A DNA stretch of 64,000 bases. Source: Thalassospira profundimaris WP0211 (GTDB lineage Bacteria; Pseudomonadota; Alphaproteobacteria; Rhodospirillales; Thalassospiraceae). Shown piece by piece: positions 44,758 through 55,408 of the stretch; the first letter of the stretch is position 1; every line of letters starts with the position of its first letter. Below the pieces are notes generated by a model. It ran no database searches. It saw nothing but the letters and a program-made list of their open reading frames with translations, and had not been told where the DNA came from. A program made the position numbers and the translations under genes. The DNA is taken from assembly GCF_000300275.1 (NCBI RefSeq), contig NZ_AMRN01000001.1, positions 434,001 to 498,000 on the forward strand. Direction: 5' to 3'.

Positions 44758-47481
44758 ATGAACCAGATCGCCGATAAATCCGATACCACACCGACCGCAC
44801 CTTCTTTTTCCAGAGACGGTGCGACGCCAATGATGATGCAGTTCCTTGAAATCAAGGAACAGTATCAGGACTGCCTGCTGTTCTATCGGATGGGCGATTT
44901 CTACGAGCTGTTCTTTGACGATGCGGTCAAAGCCGCCGAAGCCCTTGATATTGCCCTGACAAAACGCGGCAAGCATCAAGGTAACGAAATTCCCATGGCC
45001 GGTGTTCCCGTCCATAGTCACGAAACCTATCTGCAACGTCTGATCCGCAAGGGTTTCCGGGTGGCCGTCTGTGAACAGATGGAAGACCCGGCAGAGGCCA
45101 AAAAACGCGGTGCCAAATCCGTGGTCAAACGCGGTGTTGTCCGCCTGATCACGCCGGGCACCCTTACCGAAGACAGCCTGCTGGATGCCCGGCGCCACAA
45201 TTATCTGGCCGCCGTATCCGAAGTCCGCGGCAAAATCGGGCTGGCCTGGCTTGATATGTCGACCGGTGATTTCTTTGTACAGCCGTGCGAGATGGCCGGT
45301 CTTGGTGCCGCCCTTGCCCGGCTTGATCCGGGTGAAATCCTGTTTTCGGAAAAGATGCTGAACCGTTCAGAAGTGTTCGACATCTATGCCGAATATAAAA
45401 ACATCATCACCCCGCAGCCGACCGCACGCTTTGATGCGGAAAACGCCCAACTCCGCCTTAAAAAGCTTTATGAGGTCGAGGCCCTTGATGCCTTTGGCGG
45501 TTTTGAGATCGCCGAGCTTTCGGCTGCCGGTGCGTTGATTGATTATGTCGAACTGACCCAAAAGGGCCAGATGCCCCGCCTCGCCCCGCCAACCCGCGTG
45601 GCAGAGGGGGCGGCAATGGAAATCGATGCCGCCACCCGTCGGTCGCTTGAGCTGATCCAGACCCAGTCGGGCGAGCGCAAGGGATCGTTGCTGTCGGTCA
45701 TTGACCGTACCCGTACCGGGGCTGGCGCACGTTTGCTGGCGGCGCGCCTGTCCGCCCCGCTGACCAACGCGGACGAGGTCAACAAGCGCCTTGATCTGGT
45801 GGAATATTTTCATGATCGCGATGGGTTGCGATCAGATCTGCGCGCCGCCCTTGGCGAATGCCCCGATATCGAACGTGCGTTGTCGCGCCTGTCGGTCGGG
45901 CGCGGTGGTCCGCGTGATCTGGCCGCAATGCGCGATGGGCTGTCCTGTGCCTTTGCGATTGGCAATCTTCTGAACAAGCCCGATGGCGGCAATGATGGCC
46001 TGACTGCACAGCCAGAAGCCCTTTCTGATCATTTGACCATGATGGGCCATCACGGCGATCTGATTGATCTGTTGCGCCGGGCGATCGCCGAAAGCCTGCC
46101 GCTTCTGGCACGCGATGGCGGCTTCATTGCAGGCGGCTATCACCCGCCGCTTGATGAATTGCGCATGCTTTCGAGTGAAAGCAAAAAGCTGATCGCCAAT
46201 CTGCAGGCCCGCTATACCGAGCAAACCGGCATTTCCAATCTTAAGGTCAAGCACAACAACGTACTTGGCTATTTCATCGAAGTATCGGCCAAGACCGCCG
46301 ACAAGATGATGGAGATGGATGAATTTATCCACCGCCAAACCATGGCCAATGCGGTGCGCTTTACCACCGTCGAGCTGTCCGAACTTGAAAGCAAGGTCTC
46401 CAAGGCCGGTGATCAGGCGCTTGCGCTTGAACTTGAACTGTTTGACGAACTGGTTTCGGCCGTTCTGGCCAAGGCCGATGACATCGCCAAATGTGCAAGT
46501 GCCCTGGCGGGACTTGATGTGTCTGCCGCACTGGCCGAACTCGCCCGCGATCAGGGGTGCATTCGCCCGAACATCGATAACAGCCTTGCCTTTGACATCA
46601 CCGCTGGTCGCCATCCTGTGGTCGAGGCCGCCTTGCGTGAAAATGGCGACGCGCCGTTTGTTGCCAATGATTGCCGCCTTGAAGATGAACAAAGCCTGTG
46701 GCTGATCACCGGTCCGAACATGGCCGGTAAATCGACCTTCCTGCGCCAGAATGCATTGATTGCGGTGCTTGCCCAGATCGGGGCGTTCGTCCCGGCGGCC
46801 AAGGCGCATATCGGGGTGATTGACCGACTGTTTTCACGTGTTGGCGCGGCCGATGATCTGGCGCGCGGGCGATCGACCTTCATGGTCGAAATGGTGGAAA
46901 CCGCATCGATCCTTAATCAGGCAACCGACCGGTCGCTGGTGATTTTGGATGAAATCGGCCGTGGCACCGCGACCTTTGATGGTCTGTCGATTGCCTGGGC
47001 GGTGGTTGAGAACCTTCATGAAATCAATCAGTGCCGTGGTCTTTTCGCCACCCACTATCACGAACTGACGGCGTTGGCGGCCAAGCTCAAACACCTGTCG
47101 TGCCACACCATGCTGATCAAGGAATGGCAGGGCGAGGTCGTCTTCCTCCATGAAGTCGGTGCAGGCAGTGCGGATCGGTCATATGGCATTCACGTCGCCC
47201 AGTTGGCCGGCCTGCCAAAGCCCGTGATCAAGCGCGCCGAACAGGTGCTCAAGACCTTGGAAAAGGGCGAACAGGGTGGTGCTGTTTCCAAGCTTGCCGA
47301 TGACCTGCCGCTGTTTGCGGTTGCCATCGAACAGGCCGCCAAGGAGGAACGCACAAGCGCCCCTGCCCTTTCGGACGCGCAAAAGGCGCTGCTTGATGCG
47401 GTTGCCGATCTTGATCCCGACAACATGACCCCGCGCGAAGCCCTTGATGCGCTGTATCGTCTTCAGTCGCTGAAGGGCTGA
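44758..47481 (+). CDS. mutS: DNA mismatch repair protein MutS
   Basis: Recognises base mismatches and small loops and starts repair with MutL. Mismatch-binding domain I has the Phe-x-Glu wedge in [19 protein letters not shown]; the clamp and lever domains follow. The ATPase contains Walker [14 protein letters not shown], signature loop [21 protein letters not shown], Walker [17 protein letters not shown] and [10 protein letters not shown]. Start ATG 44758 gives MNQIADK and 907 aa; the reading frame runs 163 codons further upstream through sequence overlapping the divergent gene and is not used. Expected normal size. Confidence 0.96.
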   Translation: MNQIADKSDTTPTAPSFSRDGATPMMMQFLEIKEQYQDCLLFYRMGDFYELFFDDAVKAAEALDIALTKRGKHQGNEIPMAGVPVHSHETYLQRLIRKGFRVAVCEQMEDPAEAKKRGAKSVVKRGVVRLITPGTLTEDSLLDARRHNYLAAVSEVRGKIGLAWLDMSTGDFFVQPCEMAGLGAALARLDPGEILFSEKMLNRSEVFDIYAEYKNIITPQPTARFDAENAQLRLKKLYEVEALDAFGGFEIAELSAAGALIDYVELTQKGQMPRLAPPTRVAEGAAMEIDAATRRSLELIQTQSGERKGSLLSVIDRTRTGAGARLLAARLSAPLTNADEVNKRLDLVEYFHDRDGLRSDLRAALGECPDIERALSRLSVGRGGPRDLAAMRDGLSCAFAIGNLLNKPDGGNDGLTAQPEALSDHLTMMGHHGDLIDLLRRAIAESLPLLARDGGFIAGGYHPPLDELRMLSSESKKLIANLQARYTEQTGISNLKVKHNNVLGYFIEVSAKTADKMMEMDEFIHRQTMANAVRFTTVELSELESKVSKAGDQALALELELFDELVSAVLAKADDIAKCASALAGLDVSAALAELARDQGCIRPNIDNSLAFDITAGRHPVVEAALRENGDAPFVANDCRLEDEQSLWLITGPNMAGKSTFLRQNALIAVLAQIGAFVPAAKAHIGVIDRLFSRVGAADDLARGRSTFMVEMVETASILNQATDRSLVILDEIGRGTATFDGLSIAWAVVENLHEINQCRGLFATHYHELTALAAKLKHLSCHTMLIKEWQGEVVFLHEVGAGSADRSYGIHVAQLAGLPKPVIKRAEQVLKTLEKGEQGGAVSKLADDLPLFAVAIEQAAKEERTSAPALSDAQKALLDAVADLDPDNMTPREALDALYRLQSLKG

Positions 47482-47659
47482 TCACCTGCAAAACAGGCGG
47501 CCTATCCCCATATCAGGTGCGTGTCTGCCGATCGGACTTGCGCACGCATTTGATGCGGATAGATGAAATTGGCGCTATGGTGCGGCAACTGTTAAGAAAA
47601 TTGATATATAAACCCTGTCGCCAACAGACCGCACGCCAGGGCCGAGGAAACCGACCAAC

Positions 47660-50401
47660 GTGACCTACAAGATCAAGAAGCAGCGCGAAATCATCGACCG
47701 CAAAAAAGTCTTTGCCGAGCTTGAGGCCATCGCCAACGATCCGGCACTCAAAAGCTTCAAACAGCGCACCGCCGTTCTCAACAAGCTGAAATCAGTACTT
47801 GAGGCCGGTCGATCTGTTATCCGCGCACGCTTTGAAGAAAGCAATTCCGGGCAGGACACGGTCTTTTCCAACAGTTTCCTGATGGATCAGATTGTCCGCC
47901 TGATCCATGATTTTGCCACCACGTTCGTCTATCCGCTGCACAATCCGACCAATGAGCAACGCATGTCAGTCGTCGCCGTCGGCGGCTATGGCCGCGGTGA
48001 CATGGCGCCGCATTCCGATGTCGATATCCTGTTTCTGTTTCCCTACAAACAGACCGCACATGGCGAACAGGTCGTTGAATTCATTCTTTATATGCTTTGG
48101 GATCTGGGGCTTAAGGTCGGTCATGCGACGCGCTCGGTCGATGATTGCCTGCGCATGGGCAAACAGGACATCACCATTCGCACCAACCTGCTTGAAAGCC
48201 GCTTTGTCTGGGGTGATGAGGAAACCTATAAACTGTTTCGCACCCGCTTCATGGAAGAGCTGGTCAAGGGCAGCGGCATCGAGTTCATCGAAAAGAAGCT
48301 TGGCGAACGTGATGAACGCCATACCCGCATGGGCGATTCACGCTATGTGGTCGAACCCAACGTCAAGGACGGCAAGGGCGGGCTTCGCGATCTCCATACC
48401 CTGTTCTGGATTGGCAAATATCTTTATCGCGTCAATTCCCCGATGGAGCTGGTCGATCTCAAGGTCCTGACGCGCAAGGAAGCACGCGGCTTTCTTAAGG
48501 CACAAAACTTCCTGTGGGCGGTGCGTTGCTGGTTGCATTATCTGTCTGATCGCGAAGAAGACCGCCTGACGTTCGATATGCAGCGCGATATTGCCGAACG
48601 GCTTGGCTATACCGATCATGCCGGGGCATCGGGCGTCGAACGCTTCATGAAGCACTATTATCTGATGGTGAAACATGTCGGGAACCTGACCCGCATCTTC
48701 TGTGCCGCCCTTGAAGAAAGCCATCAGCGCCGCCCGCTGATCCGTTTTCCCGGCAAGCTGTTTGGCACCAAGGAAATTGACGGGTTTGAGCTGCGCAATG
48801 AACGCCTGACGGTTGAAAGCCTTGATGTCTTCAAGAACGACCCGATCAAGATTTTGCGCCTGTTTCTGGTTGCCCACCAAAACCGCGTCGGCATTCATCC
48901 CGAAACGCTGCGCTGGATCACGCAAAGCCTGAAATACGTTGATCACAAGCTGCAAAACGATCCCGACGCCAACGAGGTTTTCCTTGAAATCCTCACCCAG
49001 CGTGACAGCCCTGATGTGACGCTCCGCAAGATGAACGAGGCCGGTGTTCTGGGGCGTTTCATCCCCGATTTCGGCCGTGTCGTTGCCCAGATGCAGTACG
49101 ACATGTACCACACCTACACCGTGGACGAGCACACCATCCGCGCGATTGGCGTGCTTAATCAGATCGAGTCCGGCGAACTTGCCGAAGACGCCCCGGTTGC
49201 CACCCGCATCATGGGTCAGGTGATTTCGCGCCGTGTGCTGTATGTTGCGGTATTGCTCCATGATATTGCCAAGGGCCGTGGCGGCGATCATTCCGAGCTC
49301 GGGGCCGAAGTCGCCGAAAAGCTCTGCCCGCGGCTGGGCCTGTCGCCGGCCGATACCGAGGCGGTCGCCTGGCTGGTCAAGGCGCATCTGTGGATGAGCC
49401 TGACCGCGTTCAAGCGTGATCTCAATGATCCCAGCACCATTCGCGCCTTTGCCGATCTGGTGCAATCGCAGGAACGCCTGCGTCTGTTGCTGTGCCTGAC
49501 GGTGGCTGATATCCGCGCGGTCGGCCCCAATGTCTGGAACGGATGGAAGGCCACCCTGCTGCGTGAACTTTACTATGCCACCGATGATATGCTGTCAGGC
49601 GGCCTTAATGCCGATAGCCGCGATTCGCGCGTCGAAAATGCCCAAAACGCGCTGCGCGATGCGCTGAAAGACTGGCCGGAACAGGATATCGAGGACTTTA
49701 TCGAACGCGGCTATCCGTCCTATTGGCTGAGCTTTGATACCGACATCCACGTCCATCACGCTCATCTGACCCGTGATGCCCGAAATTCCGGGGCCGAGAT
49801 CACAGTCGATGTCCGCATCGATACCGAAATTGATGCCACTGAAATCACCGTCCACACCACCGACCATCCCGGCCTGTTTTCCCAGATTGCAGGCGCCATG
49901 GCGCTGTGCGGGGCCAACGTCGTCGATGCAAAGATCCTGACCCTTGCCGATGGCATGGCGCTCGATACCTTTTTCGTGCAGGACACCAATGGCGAGGCGT
50001 TTAACGACTCCACCAAACTTGATCGCCTGCGCGACACGCTGGAAAAGGTCATTTCCGGGCAGATTCGCCCCAGTCAGGAAATCGAACGCCGCCAGACCAA
50101 GGACAACAAGCACCGCACCGCGGTGTTCAAGGTCGAACCGAATGTCATTATCGATAACAAGGCCAGCCGCACCCATACGGTGATTGAAATCACCGCCCGT
50201 GACCGGCTTGGATTGCTTTATGACATCACGCGTGCGCTTCGGGATCTTTCGATGCAGATTGCCTCTGCGCGCATTTCCACCTTTGGCGAACGCGCGGTTG
50301 ACGTCTTTTATGTCAAGGATGTGTTCGGGCTCAAGATCGACAGCCGCACCAAGTTTGTCCAGGTCAAGGAAACCCTGACCCAGGCGATTCGCAACGACTA
50401 G
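47660..50401 (+). CDS. glnD: Bifunctional PII uridylyltransferase/uridylyl-removing enzyme
   Basis: Senses glutamine and modifies PII proteins, controlling nitrogen assimilation. The nucleotidyltransferase domain has VAVGGYGRGDMAPHSDVDILFL (about 105-125) with catalytic Asp pair, then VVEPNVKDGKGGLRDLHTLFW. The HD domain (LYVAVLLHDIAKGRGGDHSELGA) carries uridylyl-removing activity. Two C-terminal ACT domains (TTDHPGLFSQIAGAMALCGANVVDAKI and ARDRLGLLYDITRALRDLSMQIASARIST) bind glutamine. GTG start with GAGGAA upstream. 913 aa is normal for alphaproteobacteria. Gene order mutS-glnD-murJ-trpS is typical. Confidence 0.97.
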   Translation: MTYKIKKQREIIDRKKVFAELEAIANDPALKSFKQRTAVLNKLKSVLEAGRSVIRARFEESNSGQDTVFSNSFLMDQIVRLIHDFATTFVYPLHNPTNEQRMSVVAVGGYGRGDMAPHSDVDILFLFPYKQTAHGEQVVEFILYMLWDLGLKVGHATRSVDDCLRMGKQDITIRTNLLESRFVWGDEETYKLFRTRFMEELVKGSGIEFIEKKLGERDERHTRMGDSRYVVEPNVKDGKGGLRDLHTLFWIGKYLYRVNSPMELVDLKVLTRKEARGFLKAQNFLWAVRCWLHYLSDREEDRLTFDMQRDIAERLGYTDHAGASGVERFMKHYYLMVKHVGNLTRIFCAALEESHQRRPLIRFPGKLFGTKEIDGFELRNERLTVESLDVFKNDPIKILRLFLVAHQNRVGIHPETLRWITQSLKYVDHKLQNDPDANEVFLEILTQRDSPDVTLRKMNEAGVLGRFIPDFGRVVAQMQYDMYHTYTVDEHTIRAIGVLNQIESGELAEDAPVATRIMGQVISRRVLYVAVLLHDIAKGRGGDHSELGAEVAEKLCPRLGLSPADTEAVAWLVKAHLWMSLTAFKRDLNDPSTIRAFADLVQSQERLRLLLCLTVADIRAVGPNVWNGWKATLLRELYYATDDMLSGGLNADSRDSRVENAQNALRDALKDWPEQDIEDFIERGYPSYWLSFDTDIHVHHAHLTRDARNSGAEITVDVRIDTEIDATEITVHTTDHPGLFSQIAGAMALCGANVVDAKILTLADGMALDTFFVQDTNGEAFNDSTKLDRLRDTLEKVISGQIRPSQEIERRQTKDNKHRTAVFKVEPNVIIDNKASRTHTVIEITARDRLGLLYDITRALRDLSMQIASARISTFGERAVDVFYVKDVFGLKIDSRTKFVQVKETLTQAIRND

Positions 50402-50941
50402 CGCGTTTCACAATCGCCGCAAAAAAACAAACCGGATCGATCCAATACCCATGCGCTACCCTAGGTAACGCCACGGTATGGATCAGATCCGGATGTACCG
50501 GCCGATAGGGCCAGTAAACTGCTCGAATTATATTTCTTTGGAAATTGTGACGGACGAGGAAGGGTAAAACCAAACCCGACAGCGTGACCTGTTATTCACG
50601 GTGTCGAAATCCTCGGAGTGCAGCAGGTTGAGGTGGATACCGTATTTCCCCGCCCGTCCAATATGAGGCTCGCGTCCCAACGAACCCTCAGCGAATGTGA
50701 ATATGCGGGTGTTGCAACTGTTTTTCTGTGACGGCTGTCACAGGAACCCCAAAAAAATCACCTAATTCAATCACTTTCACAAAAATGCGATATACGCCGC
50801 GGTTTTCGGCCTCAAAAATTACGACTATTTTCACCTTCGACTGTCAGATTTCTGTGCATCAAACGTGAAAATACCGCAATCGCACGTCATCACCGGCAGA
50901 ATCGCGCCCTTTGGTGACGCTTAAATACGGAACGCTCTCGA
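50402..50941. other. 540-bp gene-free region before murJ
   Basis: No coding frame. It holds a hairpin at 50577-50606 (CGACA/TGTCG and GTGA/TCAC stacked) and CCTC/GAGG at 50611-50633. A perfect TGTGA-N6-TCACA palindrome is at 50727-50742 (separate entry). Parts are AT-rich (50740-50860). A small RNA is possible but not supported by a promoter-terminator pair. Confidence 0.5.
50727..50742. promoter_or_regulatory. Perfect TGTGA-N6-TCACA (CRP/FNR-type) site
   Basis: TGTGACGGCTGTCACA matches the E. coli CRP half-sites and spacing exactly, extending to CTGTGAC/GTCACAG. It lies 200 bp upstream of murJ. In alphaproteobacteria such sites are bound by CRP/FNR-family regulators; which one is unknown. 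Confidence 0.45.
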
Positions 50942-52492
50942 ATGTCGCTTGTCCGCTCTATCGCCACGGTGAGTGGCTTTACGCTGTTATCCCGCCTTCT
51001 GGGATTTTGCCGCGATATTCTGATTGCCGGGATGCTCGGTGCGGGCGGCATGGCCGATGCGTTCTTTGTCGCGTTCAAGTTTCCTAACCTGTTTCGTCGC
51101 CTGTTTGGCGAGGGCGCGTTTTCCGCGGCCTTCATCCCGCTTTTGGCTGGTGACATCGAAAAGCGCGGTATGGACGCAGCCCGCGAATTTGCCGCCCGTG
51201 CGATGTCGATGCTGATCCTGATCACCGGTTTTCTGGTGGCGATCATTGAAATTCTGATGCCCTGGGCGATGTATGTGTTCGCGCCGGGTTTTGCCGAAAA
51301 TCCCGAAAAGTTCGAACTTGCTGTCGAACTGTCGCGCATCACGTTTCCCTATCTGGCCTTCATATCCGCCGTCGCACTGATGTCAGGCGTGATGAATACG
51401 CTTCATCGCTATGCCGCCGCCGCCGCCGCCCCGATCATTCTCAATATTTGCCTGATTGCGGCCTTGCTCGGCTTGGCACCGGTGACAGAAACCCCGGCCC
51501 ATGCACTTGCATGGGGGGTGGCGATTGCCGGTGTGGCGCAGTTCATGATGCTGGTGATTGCGTGTAAACGGGTCGGCTTTGCCATCAAATGGCAGATGCC
51601 GCGTGTTGATGACCGTATCAAGCTTCTTGGCAAACGCATGATCCCCGGCATGATTGGCGCCGGCGTCTATCAGATCAATCTTCTGATCGACACCATGCTG
51701 GCTTCTCTCGTCTCGGATGGCGCGGTCTCCTGGCTTTATTATGCCGATCGCGTGCAACAATTGCCACTGGGTGTGATTGGCATTGCGATTGGCACCGCGC
51801 TTTTGCCGACATTGTCGCGCCAATTGCAGGGTGATGATGCCAAAACCGCGATGTATAGCCAAAATCGCGGCATCGAAATCGCCCTTCTTCTGACCCTTCC
51901 GGCCGCCATTGCCCTTGGTGTCATGGGCCTGCCGGTGATCAATGTTCTGTTTGAACGCGGGGCATTTGGCGCGGAAGAAACCCTCATGACCGGCATGGCA
52001 CTGACCGTGTTTGCCTTTGGCCTGCCGGCCTCGGTTCTGGTCAAGGTCCTAGCCCCGGGCTTCTTTGCGCGCGAAGACACCAAAACACCGATCCGGATTG
52101 GCATTTCCTGCATGGTACTGAATATCATTCTGATCGTGGTGCTGATGCCATGGTTCGGGCATCTTGGCATTGCGGCGGCAACATCTGTTTCGGTCTGGGT
52201 CAATGCGACCTCGCTTGGATTTATTTTGCATCGGCGGGGCGATCTGACCTTTGATGCCCGCCTTGCCCGGCGCATCCCGCGCATCCTTGTCGCATCAGCA
52301 CTGATGGGATCGGCACTGTGGTTTGCGATTGATGCCTTCTGGCAAAATGATGCGCTTTCGATCACACGCATCATCACCATGGCGGCGATTGTAACCGGTG
52401 GCATGGCCGTCTATGCGGTAAGCGCCCAACTGCTTGGTGCCACCAGCTTTTCCGAGCTCAAGGCAACATTGAAACGCGGAAAACCCGCCTGA
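50942..52492 (+). CDS. murJ: Lipid II flippase MurJ
   Basis: Flips lipid II across the inner membrane for peptidoglycan synthesis. 516 aa with about 14 helices of the MOP superfamily. Family motifs: LVRSIATVSGFTLLSRLLGFCRDILIAGMLGAGGMADAFFVAFKFPNLFRRLFGEGAFSAAFIPLL, with the essential Arg residues, and YYADRVQQLPLGVIGIAIGTALLPTLS. LAPGFFAREDTKTPIRIG is also conserved. Ends 147 bp before trpS. Confidence 0.97.
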   Translation: MSLVRSIATVSGFTLLSRLLGFCRDILIAGMLGAGGMADAFFVAFKFPNLFRRLFGEGAFSAAFIPLLAGDIEKRGMDAAREFAARAMSMLILITGFLVAIIEILMPWAMYVFAPGFAENPEKFELAVELSRITFPYLAFISAVALMSGVMNTLHRYAAAAAAPIILNICLIAALLGLAPVTETPAHALAWGVAIAGVAQFMMLVIACKRVGFAIKWQMPRVDDRIKLLGKRMIPGMIGAGVYQINLLIDTMLASLVSDGAVSWLYYADRVQQLPLGVIGIAIGTALLPTLSRQLQGDDAKTAMYSQNRGIEIALLLTLPAAIALGVMGLPVINVLFERGAFGAEETLMTGMALTVFAFGLPASVLVKVLAPGFFAREDTKTPIRIGISCMVLNIILIVVLMPWFGHLGIAAATSVSVWVNATSLGFILHRRGDLTFDARLARRIPRILVASALMGSALWFAIDAFWQNDALSITRIITMAAIVTGGMAVYAVSAQLLGATSFSELKATLKRGKPA

Positions 52493-52639
52493 TCGCAATT
52501 AATCGACACGTTTCCAGACAAGCAGCTTGACCAAATCGGGCCAGACCCTAAACTCGCGCGCTGTTTGCTTGCATGCTCGTCCGCCGGCGGGTGTCCAAAA
52601 CCTGGCGGAGTATGCAGGCCCTGTTAAACATAAATTGAA

Positions 52640-53656
52640 ATGGACGACGACGTTATGGAACGTGTGTTTTCGGGCGCTCAGCCCACCGGTAACCTTCACC
52701 TTGGCAACTATCTTGGCGCGATCCGCAACTGGGTCGAATTGCAGAAGAAATATGAATGCATCTTCTGCGTGGTCGATATGCATGCCATCACGGTCTGGCA
52801 AGACCCCAAGGAACTGCGTTCCAACATTCGCGAACTGGCGGCCAGCATGATCGCTTCGGGCATTGATCCGGAAAATCAGGTGCTGTTTAACCAAAGCCAG
52901 GTTTCCGCCCATGCCGAACTGGCCTGGATCTTTAACTGTGTCGCGCGCATCGGCTGGATGAACCGCATGACCCAGTTCAAGGAAAAGGCGGGCAAACACC
53001 GCGAAAACGCGTCGCTCGGCCTTTACGCCTATCCGAGCCTGATGGCCGCTGACATTCTGGCCTATAAGGCAACCCATGTGCCGGTCGGCGAAGACCAGAA
53101 ACAGCATCTGGAACTGGCACGTGACATCGCGTTGAAATTCAACACCGATTACGAGGTCGAAGGCTTCTTCCCGCAGCCCGAACCGCTGATCCTCGGTCCG
53201 GCAACGCGTGTGATGTCGCTGCGTGACGGTTCGAAAAAGATGTCGAAGTCCGATGCGTCCGATATGTCGCGCATCAACATGACCGACGATGCCGAGACGC
53301 TCGCCAAAAAAATCCGCAAGGCAAAAACCGATCCGGAACCGCTACCATCCGAGGTCGCGGGTCTTGAAGGCCGCCCGGAAGCCAAGAACCTAATCACCAT
53401 CTATGCAGCGCTGACCGACAGCACGGTCGATGCGGTTCTGGCAGAACATGGCGGCACCCAGTTCTCTGGCTTCAAACAGGCACTTACCGACGTGGTTGTC
53501 GAAAATCTGGCACCGATCACCGAGGAAATGGCGCGCCTCAAAGCCGATCCGGCCTATATCGACTCTGTGCTGGCCAAAGGTGCGGAACGTGCCAACGCCA
53601 TCGCCCAGCCGATCCTCAAAGAGGTCAAGGAAATCGTCGGTTTCCTCAACAGCTGA
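52640..53656 (+). CDS. trpS: Tryptophanyl-tRNA synthetase
   Basis: Class I synthetase charging tRNA-Trp. HIGH-type motif in [28 protein letters not shown] motif in [19 protein letters not shown], and conserved blocks [16 protein letters not shown] and [34 protein letters not shown]. Start at ATG 52640 gives 338 aa; ATG 52655 (MERVFSG) also fits and removes five residues. Terminator 27 bp downstream. Confidence 0.97.
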   Translation: MDDDVMERVFSGAQPTGNLHLGNYLGAIRNWVELQKKYECIFCVVDMHAITVWQDPKELRSNIRELAASMIASGIDPENQVLFNQSQVSAHAELAWIFNCVARIGWMNRMTQFKEKAGKHRENASLGLYAYPSLMAADILAYKATHVPVGEDQKQHLELARDIALKFNTDYEVEGFFPQPEPLILGPATRVMSLRDGSKKMSKSDASDMSRINMTDDAETLAKKIRKAKTDPEPLPSEVAGLEGRPEAKNLITIYAALTDSTVDAVLAEHGGTQFSGFKQALTDVVVENLAPITEEMARLKADPAYIDSVLAKGAERANAIAQPILKEVKEIVGFLNS

Positions 53657-53682
53657 TCGCGTCAGAGCATCTGAACATCAAT

Positions 53683-53717
53683 AAGCCCGCCGGTATAAAC
53701 CAGGCGGGCTTTTTTGT
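53683..53717 (+). terminator. Intrinsic terminator after trpS
   Basis: AAGCCCGCC pairs with GGCGGGCTT around a GGTATAAACCA mini-hairpin, followed by TTTTTTGTTTT. Confidence 0.92.
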
Positions 53718-53744
53718 TTTGATTTCGAAACATGCCTTATCAGA

Positions 53745-55238
53745 TCAGATCGCATTTCCAGACGGTGAAGGCTTCTGCTGCATCGCCTGATATTTCTTCA
53801 GACCATCCATCATCGTCTGGCTGAACCATGCACCCACCGGCGCATCGCCATTCAGGTTTTCAGATGCCTGCTGCAAAAGCGGATGGTCCGCTGGCGCATC
53901 ATCAGCCGGTGCACTGGCGGGAATGGCCGATCCACCCTGATCTATGTTGGCGACATCATATCCGTCATGGGCATTTTCCGGGCGGTCATCAGCCACCGCG
54001 TTGCTGCTGGCAACGGCATCTGCCGCCATGGTTTGTGCCTTGTCACGGCCAAGGGCAGCGTTAAAGCGGGCTGCCATTTCGGCCGCCGACAGTGGCGTGC
54101 CATCTGGCGACGTCGTCTGTATTTCGCTGGCCTTGCGTTCTGCGGTCTCGGCCTTCACGGCATTCAGTTTGGCGTATTTGGCTTCATGGGCGGCCATCTC
54201 AGCGGAAATCGCGAAACCAGTGGTCTGGCGGCTGACCCGACCGCTGCTGGCGGCACGCGCCCATACGGTATTGGCATCACCGGTGCTGGTGACCGGCCGA
54301 CGCGCGGTTTCGGGTGCCGTCGAATTGGATGCGACGGTCCGGTTGAAGGCAGATACCGGGTTCGCCGTTCCTGCCGATGCCATGGCAACGGTCAGTTCTG
54401 CCGGATCGGTTGAATGCGGGGCAGATGCCGAAGCAAGTTCTGCCTCAGGCTGTTTTGATGCTGCACTTTGCGCAGCTTGTGCAACTGGCGAGGCATTCTG
54501 TGTGTTCTGCGCAACTTGCGCGCCTTGTGCACCTTGCGCACCTTGTGCCCACGGCACATTCAAATCAGAGGCCCGAACGCCCGTGCTGCCGGTCGCAGTA
54601 TTGGATGCCAGCATGGCCTGATCAACCGGGGCCGTTGGTGCGGACTGGACAATGGTGGCCTGTTCGGCCGGGCTAACAGATTGTGATTGCGGGCCGGTCA
54701 TCCAGGGCAGAACCAGATCGCCCTGATAGCCGCCATTTTGTGCGATCGTGGTTGCCTGATTGGTGGCCGCGTTCGCATTCCCTGCATCGGCCACCGCCGT
54801 GCCATCATCAATGCCGCTGCCCCCAAACCCGTCCTCGACCATCGCCATGAAGTGGGTGCCGGTATCGTCGCCTGTGACCGCATCGACCACTGCATCAATC
54901 GCCGCCCCGGCAAGACCAAACACCCCGCCAAACAGGCCACCGCCCGCAACGCGCGCGCCATTGCCGATCTCATCACCGGTGAGCGAGCGATAAATCATCC
55001 CGACACCGGGAATATGTTGCAAAGGATTGATCACATCGAGGAAATCGGTGAATTCAAAGCCATCCTCGCCAAACATATATTGCGAGAATGTCCGGCCTTC
55101 GGCCGTGTCAGAAAGCTGGTCGGCCGCATTGGACTGGGCAAACTTGCCGTTTGCCGCCCCATTTGTGCCACCTGCACCGCCCGCGCTACCGGATAGGCTA
55201 CCGGGCGAAATTTGCCGCCAATTTTCACCAATCGACAT
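53745..55238 (-). CDS. Ala/Gln-rich protein with a conserved N-terminal module, unknown function
   Basis: 497 aa. Residues about 50-120 (FSQYMFGEDGFEFTDFLDVINPLQHIPGVGMIYRSLTGDEIGNGARVAGGGLFGGVFGLAGAAIDAVVDAVTG) form a conserved-looking module with a hydrophobic Gly/Ala-rich helix. The remainder is low-complexity: Ala, Gln, Ser and Thr rich, with tandem AQG units (WAQGAQGAQGAQVAQ) encoded by 9-bp repeats. No signal peptide is evident. The C-terminal end (GAWFSQTMMDGLKKYQAMQQKP) is more ordered. Likely disordered or scaffold-like; function not recognised. Confidence 0.75.
   Translation of the reverse strand: MSIGENWRQISPGSLSGSAGGAGGTNGAANGKFAQSNAADQLSDTAEGRTFSQYMFGEDGFEFTDFLDVINPLQHIPGVGMIYRSLTGDEIGNGARVAGGGLFGGVFGLAGAAIDAVVDAVTGDDTGTHFMAMVEDGFGGSGIDDGTAVADAGNANAATNQATTIAQNGGYQGDLVLPWMTGPQSQSVSPAEQATIVQSAPTAPVDQAMLASNTATGSTGVRASDLNVPWAQGAQGAQGAQVAQNTQNASPVAQAAQSAASKQPEAELASASAPHSTDPAELTVAMASAGTANPVSAFNRTVASNSTAPETARRPVTSTGDANTVWARAASSGRVSRQTTGFAISAEMAAHEAKYAKLNAVKAETAERKASEIQTTSPDGTPLSAAEMAARFNAALGRDKAQTMAADAVASSNAVADDRPENAHDGYDVANIDQGGSAIPASAPADDAPADHPLLQQASENLNGDAPVGAWFSQTMMDGLKKYQAMQQKPSPSGNAI
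54516..54550. repeat. 9-bp tandem repeat within the Ala/Gln-rich gene
   Basis: Four near-identical 9-bp units (TTGCGCGCC, TTGTGCACC, TTGCGCACC, TTGTGCCCA) encode the AQG tripeptide repeats on the - strand. Copy number could vary between strains by slippage. Confidence 0.75.
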
Positions 55239-55408
55239 GTCTGTCCTCCTCTTGCCATCTGTTTTGCAAAAGGAGTGCCAGTTTTAACGCAGGCTAACGC
55301 TTTGAATTATCGATATTTTCTTGGGAAAGAATTTCGCCGGACTTGCCTGTCGGAATCTTCTGCCGGGTAGCATCGGCTTCTTCACGGCCCGCAGCTTATA
55401 AGAGCGGC

